NCBI GenBank assembly: GCA_028551475.1
Contig: CM052358.1
Location: forward strand, 27,616,853 to 27,680,852
Direction: 5' to 3'
Length of the DNA: 64,000 nt
Origin: Casuarina equisetifolia
Lineage: Eukaryota; Streptophyta; Magnoliopsida; Fagales; Casuarinaceae
Position numbers and translations under genes: made by a program. Below, one piece after another: positions 34,548 through 46,245 of the stretch. Positions within the stretch are counted from its first letter, which is position 1. Each line of letters starts with the position of its first letter. The notes below the pieces were generated by a model that saw nothing but the letters and a program-made list of their open reading frames with translations, searched no databases and was not told the DNA's origin.

Positions 34548-35099
34548 TGTCAAAACAAAAGGTCTGGTGGATGAAAACTCTCCAGTGTCCACCTTCTATC
34601 GGTAGTCGGTGCCTTTGCTGCTTTCTTCAATACCTCATATAATTTTTACCTTATTTGCGTAGTTTCACGTAGTCTGGATTTGAAGAGAAAAGGAGAAATA
34701 AAATTAGATTCTTGATTTTAAATTAGAGCCCAGGGAATTCATTCTGCGGGTGCCTGTAAATTTTGACAAAGGTTGAGATACTTGAGGCTAGAACAGAATT
34801 AGAGCCCAGGGAATTCATTGACTGGATTTATTTCTAGTCCTGTTGGCTATGCATAAATCCTGGCTGTACATCTATTTTATCAATTAAAATGATTTTGTTT
34901 ACCTTCTTTTTATACAGATAAACGTTTATCATGTTCTTGATTCATGGCCATGCATATCCCAAGAAGTATAGTTTATGAGAGAAGAATATCATCAAAGCAT
35001 TGGGCATACATGCTTGAGCCTGGCTTATTTCAAGTATCTTCGAAATTTCTACATTTTCTGGCAAAAAGAAGGATTCTGAAAGCAGTCCTGGGTGGTTTA
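34548..35099. other. 3' flank of LysRS with a short direct repeat
   Basis: This is the probable LysRS 3' UTR followed by spacer. A 23-bp exact direct repeat (AATTAGAGCCCAGGGAATTC followed by ATT) occurs at 34721-34743 and 34797-34819. Confidence 0.5.
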
Positions 35100-35830
35100 C
35101 GAGGAAATCTTGCTTAAGTTTTGTAAGAGAGAAATATTTTTGTCAAAGAAGTATAATGACAATACGAAAAAGTATAATAGACCGTTATATTGACAAAATG
35201 AAATAGATAGATTGAGTTTTAACACAAGTGGGGTTCATATGTAGACTTGTACTGGTAATTTGAGAGGCATGTTCTTTCTCGCGAGTGGAAAATACTTTTG
35301 TAGGGATATGGTTTGAAAAGGATTAGATATTTTATTCAAATATTATGTTAAAATGTTTACTTTCTATTTTCTAAAAGTGGCTTGTGAGATAAAATGTTTT
35401 TATTTGGGGTGTATAATAACAATATGAAAAATTATACTAGATTGTTATTTTGACAATGTAAAATACATATTTGGATTTTTAACTTGGGTGAGATTCATAT
35501 ATAGACTTATATTAATAATTTGAAACATATGTCCGAATTTTAACACATCTTCTCTCGTGTGTGTAAGAGACCTCTTAGTTGTAAACGATTGGATATTTTA
35601 CTTAAAAATTAGATTATAATATTATGTCAACCATGTATTGTCTCCTTTAAAATTGGTTTATAAGTGATAAATATTTTTGTTTTAAAGGAGTATAATGATA
35701 ATGTGAGAAAATATAACATATTGATATATTAATAATATGAAATTTATATTGAGCTTTAATATAAGTAAGGTTCATAAGTGTCCCCCCACCTTTTTTTATT
35801 TTTATAAATTATAATTGTAGAATTTGATAT
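35100..35830. repeat. Three diverged tandem units of about 280 bp
   Basis: Units start near 35110, 35386 and 35661; the last is truncated. Each carries TATAATGACAATACGAAAAA or a close variant, a TTCATATGTAGACTTGTA / TTCATATATAGACTTATA block and GGATATTTTA-type blocks in the same order. No coding potential was seen. Confidence 0.65.
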
Positions 35831-38800
35831 CACACCTTTTTCTTTAAGAATTTAAATCTTTTTTTTCCTTTTTGTAATGGTGCATACTTGTATAGACTTA
35901 GATACATAATGTTTGAATTGAGATGTTATTTTTATTAGAAAAATGGGAGAGATGTGAAGGAGTTAAATACAAGAAAGTTAGATATTAAGCTCCAAACTTT
36001 TTAATCTTTTTATTTATTTATTTAATAATTCACACACACCTACTCATACCATCATTGGTGATGTCGGATATAGAACTAAGACATCCAAACAACACTTATT
36101 CACCATTGAATTATATACTTATTGACCAAACTTTTTAATCTCAAACAACATGAGTTGTCAATTGAATTGCATGCTTGTCTACTCAGTGTGAGCACATCTC
36201 TGTCGTCTAATTTAGAAAAGTACATGTAGTGATAATGCAAGACAAATGGCTAAAAGCTAGGGGAGCTTTGTTTCCACCATCAAATGCACCAGGGCATGCG
36301 CCTGTCCCTATTTCTTTGATGACTCTTGCCTGGTTTTTCCATCACCAGCTTTTGCTTGCCTTCTTTCCAATGATGGTGGTATCCACATGTTGCCCACCTG
36401 GTTGCTGCAAGGCCATGACCCCCACAATGTCAAGACGTGGCGTGCTGCCATATTAATTCTTTGATTATCATCTTAGGCGTCATGATCTCCTGGCTTCTCT
36501 TTTAGGTGGCTTGGGTTGACTTAGATTGCTTGTAAACAATCATGGCTGCATACCCATGATCCTCGTTTAAAAAATTGCAGCTTGGGATTAAGAATTTCTC
36601 AACAAAGCACCGGCCTTTGATGACAGAAAAAGAAAGGACTGTGTTCATGTGAATTTCAAGTGGGAATTATAAAATGTTGTTTTGAAGTTGAAAGTTTTAT
36701 GTTGAAAAAATAATTTTTAGGTAGTATTTAACTATAAATATATATTTTAAGTCTTGGGTTAATTTTAAGTTTTGTTTTTGAATCTTTTAATATGGTATTA
36801 GATATTAGGTTGATTTACTATAACTTTTGTTTAATTTTAAGCTTTTAAAATGTACTTGGTATACAAAGAATAACCACTTCATTTCATTTAATTTTGAATG
36901 TAAGCTCATATTAAAAAGATATAATTTTTGAATAATGTTTAATCATAAAAAAATATTCTTTAATTCTTGAATTAAGTATTTAGATTTTCTTATATAGAAT
37001 CAGAGTTTAAATTCATTTAAGTTTAAATTGGTATGTGAGAAATATTAATTTTATTTTATTTAATCTTAAATTTAAGATATGCTTAGTATAAAAGCAGTTG
37101 TTATAGACGAAAATTCTTTATTCAAAGTTATAATATTTAAATCTCAAAAAATCTGTGGATGGCCAACTGATTGGGTTTGATGTTGATTAGCTATCACGAC
37201 TTAGAATAGAAGAAAGACAAAGGAAAAGCTTATTTACTCTTCAAACGCGGAAGATTTCGATTATGACAAGAAAAAGATATGCTTATAAGCAGTAAGTTGG
37301 GCCATTTAGCCGTCAATTTCTCTCACCAAAAAGTGATACAGGAAGAAAGAAAAAGCTTGTGGGGTCTTTCTAGACAGATCTCATATGCAGGAAGAAGCCA
37401 GTTAATTTCATGTTTAAGGAACAAATAAGAACACCACGAACTTGGTTTCCATAACATTCAAGAAGGTCAATCCCCACCCCCTCAAGATATCAATGGCTGC
37501 TTGCTTTGGCTCAAATCTTCCCAAATTCCCTGAAATCCTCGTGCGAGATCATTAGAATATCTTTACATGTGAGGCAGCCCTCAAGATTTCATGGCAATCA
37601 TTTAGAATATAGGAAACTTAGCTTACTAGAACACTTTAACAAGATTTGCATTGTGGGGTATCCTAAAATCATTTATAGGTAAGACGGGTTGTCTAATTCA
37701 AGAGCTGTATTTATCTATTAAGAAAGTTAAACAAGTATTATTATAAAATTAAAAGGCTTTGATTAAGATTATGTTAAGATGTGAGTAATGAATATCACAT
37801 TATTAAAGAATATATCTAAATTCTTTTTTATATGATAATAAATTTTATTAACTTTTGAGTTGATTTTTAAATGGAATAATAGATATTTTAATATAATATT
37901 ATAATAAAAAAGTGTATTAAGATAATATCAATGAATTCTAAATATTATTAAAAAAATATCATGAATCTCATTTATATGATAATGAGCTTTATCAACTCTT
38001 GAATTGATTTTTAAATTACACAATAAATCTTTTTATTAGTTTGCAACATGTTTAAAGAGAAGCATAAAACATTGAAATTTACAAATTTTCTTAATCTCAT
38101 TAACCTCATTACTTATGTGATCTTGAATTATTAACATATTACCAATGAATTCCAAGTATTGTTAAAGAGTATATCATAAATCTCATTTATATGATAGTGA
38201 GTTCTACTTACTTGAATTGATTTTTAGATTATACAATAAATTTTTGTACCTAAGATTAAAGACAAGCATGAAGCCCAGAGATTCCGCAGATTTTCTTTGC
38301 CTTATTGACCTCATTACCTATGTGATCCTACTGAAGATCTCATTGAAGCTGTTATTACGTTTCCTTGTCTAAATCTACTGAAATCACTGTTGTAACGCTG
38401 GTTGGCAAGGAAGAATCTTTAAGGTTAGAAAGCTTAAAATATGTGCGGCAGTTACTATTTAACTTTCTGTCAGAGGAACAGTAGTTTCATATTGGAATGT
38501 TGGACAGTTGGGCTTGTCTCCTAAATTTCCAAGTTGGTCTAGTCTCTCTCTCCTCTGTCTCTCTCTAGACTTTCCAGGTCAGAGCTTCTTCTAGCTTAGC
38601 CATTCCATTAGGTTTTCTTCATCTTTCGTCCAGCATTAACAATGGAGGTGAAATCCGGAAAGAGGGTATCATAGTCTTTTCCGGGTTTGGACAATAGAAG
38701 TTAACTTGTTCGTGTCTGGTGGATTACATAAAGGGTGTCTTTCCGAGAAAGAAACGGAAGGAGCAGAGGCTTCTGGACAGCTTTGCGTTTGTTTCTGTGA

Positions 38801-39230
38801 CACCTGTTTGTCTTAGAGTTGGACTTCATTATTAGAAGCCTCCAAAACTCAAGTTCCTTTCGAGGTTTCACTTCTTTCGCTGCAAAAGTTTGTTTTTTTT
38901 TTTTTTTTTTTTCACCCGGAAACTCGTTAACACTTGCATGTAAAGCCTTTTTGGTCTTCTTTATCACTATCTTCCATCAATTTGCTTCTGTTTTTGTTAG
39001 ATTTGCTCTGTATCTCCTCTGGGATTTAAACAGAAACAGGCACAGTTTTACTAAATGAAAGGATTTTCTTGTGAAACTCCCATGTTGGATTTGTTGGGTT
39101 TTCTCTCGTTATACTTCAAAGATTGATAACCAATGTGTTGATGATTAGTTTAGGTTCATGTTTTTTATGAGGAGTTGTGAAGAAATGGGCTGATTGTAGT
39201 AACATCAGTTGTTAACCAGGCAAATCTTTG
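35831..39230. other. Intergenic region with dispersed repeats and the 5' region of the CaaX gene
   Basis: Most is AT-rich and non-coding. About 36680-37130 carries the dispersed family also seen at 21-23 kb. About 37770-38255 holds three diverged units with GATAATGAGCTTTATCAACT / GATAGTGAGTTCTACTTACT and TTGATTTTTAAATTACACAA. A less AT-rich patch at 36229-36480 gives a 75-codon frame of no recognisable family. From about 38530 onward, CT-rich and T-rich sequence with a GC rise looks like the promoter and 5' UTR of the gene starting at 39231; a CAG near 39219 could be a 5' UTR splice acceptor. Confidence 0.5.
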
Positions 39231-41264
39231 ATGAGGTTTTTGTTCTGCAAGATTCATTGTCCATCCTTCATTTGCTTTTGCAAACCCTCTCCTCACATTT
39301 ACACTTCTGGACCATTGAAGTTGGAAAATACCCCACATGTGCCTTCAAAACTTGCCTCCGTTCCTGCAGCCTCTGATCAATTACCTGTTGAGACCGTTGA
39401 GGTCAAGGAAGAGAGTTTAGATGGGAAGCAACCACCAGATGAGAACTGTCTGAAAAGCAGTCTCAGAAAGCCGACTTCGGGATCAGGTGCGGTGGAAGAG
39501 GATCGGAAAAAGAAAGTGCAATGGATGGATTTTGTTGGGAAAGAACTTGTTGAAATCAGGGAACTTGAATCCAGGTAGGCACTGTGCGTGCGTGTGTATT
39601 TATAATCTACCTATCCATCTGCTTTTGTTCTTCTCTGCAAGTGGAATAATATATTATAGCTCTTTGACTACGAAAGAGCTTCATATGCCTTCATTGTTGT
39701 TATTCTTGATCTGCTGGTACATCAGGAAGCAGTGGGAAATGTAGATCACTCATACAGAGCAGAATTCCAATTTCATATCCATCTTCTGACATTTTATAGA
39801 ACGATAATATTTTTGGCATTCATTAAAAAAATATGCTGGGTAACATACAAAAAGTTAATCTAGAGAAGCAATGGTGTGGGTTGGACTGCTTAGTTTTATG
39901 TTTCTATGTTCTGGTCCTTCTGCAGGAAAGTTGAATGGCATCAGAAATTTTTTGATTTTGGATTTTATATCTTATATGAAAACCCTTGTGATGGAGAAAC
40001 GTGTGCATGATTGAGTAATGTGAAGATTCAATTGTAATTTTTGGCATCACAGACATATCTGCCTTCCATTGTTTTCCAGTAAATGAGGATCATCGTGGCA
40101 AAAGGAATTTGGGCCATGCTGGTGATTGGTGACAGAATTTCCTTTAGACGTTTATTTTATTCCTCGGAACAACTTGCTTTAAGCCTTGGGAAAACTGTTC
40201 AGAGTAATAAGGAAAGAGATATATTGTAGAGACCTCAGAGAGATAGAAAATGACTTCTAGTGCAAATTTATAAGCTGCAACACATAAAGAAAGGTTACAC
40301 CAAGAAATTGGCATTTCAAAGCAACTGACCACTTGCTGTGACCTTTATTTATGTTATTAGGGGAAACTACATTGCCCATTTATGGTATGAGATGAGTTTG
40401 ATTTGCTAATTTGCAGTTTAGGTTGTACTCTATCCACTGATGTCCATCTCATTTAAATCTGCTATAACTTTGATGTCAGAGCGCATGCCTGGATCAAGTG
40501 TTCTGAGAAAATGTAGCACTTTATCTGTGGTGTTATTATTGTTGATTGCATAAATAGCCTTTGAATAATAAAGTACAACTAACTTTAATGGAGCAAATTT
40601 CAAGTGCATGAAGTATTATTTCACTACAAAAGTTATCAAACCAGATCCCTCTCTTGTTACAGTTGGGAACACATTGACTTAATAGAAACCATGCAAAATA
40701 ATTTGGTTTCACAAAAAACCAATATGAAATCGATGACTTCATGATATTGGTGAGATTGGAGTTGATGATTTCATGGATTAGCTTCGAAATTTGTTGCTTC
40801 TTTATTCACTGGTTACAAACAAAGTGCTTTCCGTGTTTAAACTGAAGTTTGAAAATAGGTGAGTGGCACCTTTCATCTGTATATCATCTCCCTGTTTTTC
40901 CTTCAACTTAAACAACATGCCAGGTGTTTTTATCCTTTATTGTGATAGAAACATGTGATTGAATTTTCTTTGGACAGGCTGAGTGTGGATTTTGAAACAT
41001 ATCATCAACCATTTAACATTTGCTTACTATGTCTGAGTGTAGTACATGTGTGTGCTTGCATATGTGTAGTAGTGCAGTTAGAACAAGGACCATCCAAGTG
41101 CACGTTGCAGTTACCTGTTGCAAGTATCTATGTTCAGATTATGCTGATTAGTTGGTTGTGTTCATGGTTTGCTTATCTTTTCATGCCATGTTTCTGACAG
41201 TGAAATAGAATATACTGACAATGAGGGTGATGACAACAGAGGATGTGTTTGTGTTATTCTATGA
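39231..41264 (+). CDS. Small plant protein with a C-terminal CVIL prenylation motif (135 aa)
   Basis: Two exons, 39231-39574 and 41201-41264, split within a serine codon (AG|T), give 135 residues. The junction is supported by the GT donor after GAATCCAG, the acceptor TTTCTGACAG and a good in-frame ending. The N-terminus is Cys-rich and hydrophobic (FLFCKIHCPSFICFCKPSP). The middle is Pro/Ser/Glu-rich and probably disordered. A basic-to-acidic block KKKVQWMDFVGKELVEI is likely the conserved core. The C-terminus is acidic and ends GCVCVIL, where CVIL fits a CaaX box; Leu in the last position is the usual preference of geranylgeranyltransferase I. Cys130 could be palmitoylated. I infer membrane anchoring. 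I believe related proteins exist in other dicots, but I know no function for them. Confidence 0.75.
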
Positions 41265-42039
41265 ACACGCCCAAACAGCTCCTGCTTTGAAATTTCCAGC
41301 TGCGATTATTACAGCAACAAGAAGAGAAAGACAAAACAGATTGATTTTCTAAACACCACATTGATCATATGGATGAGAAAGGAGCTATAACAAGCTGATC
41401 TGCAAGTTCAACTGTGGTTCTTTTTGGTGCTGGCTCATCAGCTTTCTACAAGATTACTGCTCAAAATCCCACACGTAGTAGACAGTTGATTTTCTTCTGT
41501 AAGAATGTCAAACTATTGTTTATTTTCTTTTCTGCAACAAGATTTGATTCTTCAACAGCCACTGAAATTTCAGGCAAGCTATAATCTTTGCAGTACGTGG
41601 TGTTTGTCTCCAATTGGTGTTACTACTTTTTCATCACATTCATGTTTCTGACAAAAAGGCTCCCTTACTAGGTGCTATAATCTTTGGTGATATGCAAAGA
41701 CCTCTTGTCCTGAACTAAAAAAATAGAAAATGCTAATATTGGACAGAGTCTTGTTATTCTGTCTAATAAGTAAGATCAGAGATCAAAGGAAAAACCATTT
41801 ATAATCACACATGGAAGAAGATTGTTTATTACTTCCTTGAAGACTTTTTACTCTCCGATACAATAACAAGCCTCTAATGTGAGAATTTCTTTGACAGTGG
41901 AAATTGGCACATAACAAATTATGTTTAATTACATTCAGCTTAGCCATTTAGCACCTGGTTTATCTTTGGCTGCTAGTTTGGTAAACTAAACCTGTTGGCT
42001 TTATATTTACTAGAGAGTCTAAGCTACCTTACTCAAAGC
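41265..42039. other. Spacer, 3' region of the CaaX gene
   Basis: Probable 3' UTR followed by AT-rich spacer. No open frame or repeat of note. Confidence 0.45.
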
Positions 42040-43990
42040 ATATAGGACGTACCAAAAACATGTTTATCATAGACTGCATAACCTGTAGGAGGCCTGAAAC
42101 TTAAACCCCTTCCTTTTTTGTTGGCGGCGAAGATCTGGAGGTGGTGCTGGGCCAAAATAGTCAGTGAAAACGTATGATTCCCACTTCTGAAAAGAAGCCA
42201 ACTGAGCATCCAATGCCCACTTCTTCCCAGGAGAACCATGTAACAGCTCTTCTGAACATGGCATCTGAATTTCTATTCCACACCAGCCACAGTTGTTGGC
42301 ATAGCTGCTTTAATCATTCAGAGTGTCCTTTCGGCCAAGAACTTGAATCTGACCTGTAAGCTTCTTGTGGCATCCAAAATTATCTGTTCTTGAATCTTTT
42401 TCTAGTGAACGAGGTATCAAGCATGGTATGTGTATTGGATTACAAGTGCAAACACCGTCTAAATCACCAAAACTTGCTGGTATTATGCCAGAGAGGTTGT
42501 ATCGTGAGATTGAACAGCTCGTGGTCCCTCGATGAACAGCTTCGTTCATTCTTTGTTAAGTCTAACATAGAATAGAGCTCGAGGCTATGGCACAAGAGAC
42601 CTTGTTTCGACTCATCTACGGTGGGGCAAAAGCATCGCATCACATGTTAACAGTGCACAAATCAAGCATAATAGACAACACAAGTAGATTTACTAGCTCT
42701 TTTTCCTTCCATTAAGAAATCATCAAGAGATTACAAACATACAATGTTTTCTCTCTCTTGATCTAGTTGCTCTTTTTGTTTGACTTTAGGGTGCTTACTA
42801 AATTCTACAATAACTTTGACAATGGCTTTCTTTGCAATTTAGGGGCTTTGTAATTTTCAGGCACCATCTCCTGGTGTGCGAAGCTGCCAAACCACACCAA
42901 ACCACACCAAACCACACCAAGCCCATAGCCAATCTCTACAGAAATTCATATAAATCTTAAAATAGACCTAAGGAAAAGATTATAATATTGCTATCATCAT
43001 CTATTTTAATTCTAAATACATTCTAGGAAGGAAAGGACATTATTACTTTCACTAATTATGACAAATCACAACATTTCATTTCACCATTTCACCATTAGAT
43101 CAACTCAATTGGTATAGTGAAAATGTCAGGAGTGACAAAATTGTATTGGAGGATAGTCCATACCTACAAATTTCCAAACTTTTTATTATTATTCCAAGCC
43201 GGACCAACCCTCCAAGAAAAAAAATTCTTCAGGTTTCTAAATTTGCCGGTTTCTGTATGAAGATGGAATTCAACCTGTTAGCTTGTTGTTGCAAGCAACA
43301 AACTGGCTGTGTTAGATAAATGGCCGATCTAAACAGGAACCTCCATTGGTAGTAAGTTGTCTCTCAAGTTCAGTTCTTTAGGCTCCTTGGAGTACATAAG
43401 CGAAGGTGGATTCCCACCAAAGAAATCGTTGCCGTAAAGAAAGAACTGCTATGACTTTGCTATGTTCCCCTATGTCCCTAGTTTTGTTTTCTACCATGAA
43501 AGTTGTCATCCAACTTCAGCACTGTTGAAGTTTTGAAGAAAGCCTACTTCCTCACTCGGAATATCATAGAATGAATAACTAATCATATTAAGATATTGAA
43601 GATACCTCAAGTGAGAAACGTTGAGAGGAAATGGAGCAGCTGAAGTTATTCTGCATCATCTCAAGATCTGTCACCCGGGAAGCCTCCTGGTATTTGATTC
43701 AAAGACATGTCAAGCAGAATCAAGCTTCTCTGTCACGATGATCGAAGCCACCAAGGCTCTAGACATTGCATGGAGAAAAGTGAGTCAAGATAGAGAGCAA
43801 TAACATTCCTTGAATCAAAGCGATAAGTACAAATGAACTGGAACTCCATGATTCTAAATCAACCTACAGGCTTTCTGATGAAGAACGACTGGTGGCATTG
43901 ACTAGAGAATCTTTAAACTGAAAAGGGATTGTCTTTGATCTTCAGGACGACAAAGAGAAGAGATGAAGGAGATGAGAAGCCCAAGTATTA
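42040..43990 (-). pseudogene. Decayed LRR receptor-like protein (RLP) pseudogene
   Basis: On the minus strand, LRR-like peptides appear in shifting frames. They include LDMSLNQIPGGFP (about 43700), FFGGNPPSLMYSKEPKELNL (about 43390-43450), NLSGIIPASFGDLDG (about 42470-42500) and KKLTGQIQVLGRKDTLND (about 42312-42365). An in-frame TAA at 42310-42312 follows, and then SSYANNCGWCGIEIQMPCSE continues in the same frame. The last two segments match the layout of the final LRR and the Cys-bearing cap that precedes the transmembrane helix in plant RLPs. Multiple stops and frameshifts separate the pieces, no signal peptide is evident and a transmembrane segment is not clear. It is a non-functional relic of a cell-surface immune or developmental receptor family; orientation and C-terminal identity are fairly secure and the N-terminal limit is not. 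Confidence 0.7.
42891..42920. repeat. Three copies of a 10-bp repeat
   Basis: ACCACACCAA occurs three times in tandem inside the RLP pseudogene region, a minisatellite-like expansion that reinforces the loss of coding constraint. Confidence 0.9.
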
Positions 43991-46035
43991 GTCCCATTTT
44001 CGCCATTAATCTTTGTTCTTTGCCATTGAAAAGGGGTTTTCCAGCTGCACTACTGGTCAAGGAGTATTCAAGTCATCGTCTAGTACTACTTTGAGGACAA
44101 TCGGTGGTAAAGGAAAGTGATTCAATTCTGTCGCTTAAGTCCAAGTGCAGTTGTATATTTTTGACAATTGGTGGTAAAGGAAGGAGACCGGAAAGCATAT
44201 TGGCTTGTGTATGAGTTTACTCAAATATTTACTTGTTGCTTTTTCTTTGAAGGGTAATTCTTTGTTAGTGACCCTCAAAGATTTGGTAACCCAAGACCTC
44301 CCACTCAGACATGCACCACTCATGGATTTTAAGGGTATCTCCAGTGGATTTTTTTTTTAAATGTGTTTAATTGTCATTACATGAAAGAATGTAATGAGCT
44401 AAAATCTTATTGCAAAAAATAATAAAAAAAAAATTGGTTGTTATACATTACAAGTATTTTGGTTTAATGTCCATTTTTCTTTTGTTAGGTAAAGGGTGAG
44501 GGAGGGCTTTTCTCTCGAAGCTCAGACCTAACAGTTTGTGTCCCCCTAGACCATTGGTTATTGACATACTTACCAGAAATATGGGTGTTTCTTGTTTATT
44601 TCAATGAAGACTAAAAGTAAGGGTTTTCAAAAAGATTTTTTATGTCAGGAAACTGTGCGAAAAAGAATAAACAATACAAGGTATTTTTCCAATATAATAT
44701 TTGTTTTTAAATATTATATCAATGTCACGTGTTAACATTTGAGAATAGTTATTATTCTCTCTTTTGTATGATTCAGATTGGATTAACTAGCATATATGCG
44801 GGTTGGCTGTTTGACCCAAATGGTTAAGATCCATAAGCCACTGACCCACGCCGAAACAAACCTAGGCCAGGCTCACCGGATAGAATAAGTGGGACGTCTC
44901 ATTACATCATGCACTTGAGAATGTACATAACAAACATTTTTTAACATAATATCAAAATTAAGTTTTTTTTTTAAATAAGAGTATTACCTTGATAAATTTT
45001 ATTAATAATAACAAGGCTAGATTTAATAATTATACCTTGAGTGAATATAAAAGATAGAGTGTAAGTCAACATTTAAAAATTTAGTTGATGAGTCTATATA
45101 CCAAGATTATAGCTTGAAAGTGAATTCATGCATAGAAGCAACAAATACAAAGGGCAATATATATGTTTAACTTTATGAAAGCTTATAATTACTTACATTG
45201 AGTTGATCAGCTTTGAAAACATCCTGAAAGTGGCAATGAGCCTAGTTGGTAAAAAATTTGCATCCTAATTTTAATGCCCATGGTTTGCTAATCTATCTAC
45301 ACCTAAGTTTCCTTTTCTTGTATATGTATTTAAGAGTCGTATGTGGGGGCATAAGACTCATGTAATTGCATATAACATATTTCAAGTGCCATGAAGATTC
45401 TCATATAGCATAGTTTTCATACAACATCCAAGTTTGCTTTCCCTATATATGTTTAATAGTTATATGTGGGGGCAGAAGACTTAAATGGTTGCATATAACA
45501 TATTTCAAGTGCCATGGAAGTTTTCATTATATTTGGTATGGGAATTGAATCTCTTAGAAAAATTTAAAGACTTAAATAGAAGGAGTGCATAGACTTTTAC
45601 TTGTACATTACTTAAAATCTATGTTAAGTATAACTTGAATCTCTATAATTTCATCTCATTGCTCTATCACCCGTATATGAAATCTTCCTAATTTTTTCAA
45701 ACTTAAGACAAATAAAACTAAAACTAATGGTTATTCCACATCTTTAGTATCTTGACATGGTTTCATCACTACATGACCTAGTATCTTTCTTTTAATTCCC
45801 TATAAGGGAAGAATTTTATGTATTTTTTATAATTCACAGAAAGAACTAAAAGTTGAAAAGAAGTAATATATGGATTTACTCATGCTCAATCCAATATCAA
45901 TAATTCGAAGTATCCTTGTTTCGATGACGATAAGGTTTCTTTCATGGACATACTTTTTTATATGTGAATGCCACTTAAAGTGCAAGTTAAAAGGCCTACA
46001 ACTGAAAAACCGTGGTACAATGTTGTCATACCTAA
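43991..46035. other. Intergenic region, mostly AT-rich
   Basis: No gene is supported. The region includes the tandem duplication at 45306-45535. The last few hundred bases lead into the MET1 promoter. Confidence 0.45.
45306..45535. repeat. Tandem duplication of about 110-bp units
   Basis: Units at about 45306-45410 and 45430-45535 share TATGTGGGGGCA, AAGACT and the longer block TTGCATATAACATATTTCAA followed by GTGCCATG, so they are recognisably related but diverged. Confidence 0.8.
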
Positions 46036-46051
46036 CCAATAAAGACACGTG
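46036..46051. promoter_or_regulatory. CCAAT box and G-box upstream of MET1
   Basis: CCAAT at 46036-46040 and the palindromic G-box CACGTG at 46046-46051 lie about 195-210 bp upstream of the MET1 start codon. G-boxes bind bZIP and bHLH (PIF/HY5-type) factors and are frequent in light-regulated photosynthesis genes. Function here is inferred from position. Confidence 0.5.
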
Positions 46052-46245
46052 GAGAGACACAATCGAACTGAAGACGGCGGCCTTCCAGAGCCACTAGTGA
46101 AGATGCATGTAATCCGATCCTCTTCTTCGATACCAAAACCATCACTCTCTTTCTCTCCCTCCAAATGGCATCGCTTGCTCAGGGATTTCTCCATTCAATC
46201 ATCTTCTTCCCTCTGGTCTGAGCTCACAGAGTGAACGGACCAACC

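Noticed and set aside
36229-36456. 75-codon frame in a less AT-rich patch, also considered as a microRNA precursor
   Set aside because: No family resemblance in the protein. I found no match to well-known plant microRNAs and no long fold-back arm.
43078-43180. Possible tRNA-like SINE (CTCAATTGGTATAG, an A-box-like motif)
   Set aside because: The A-box match is weak and no B box occurs at a suitable distance.
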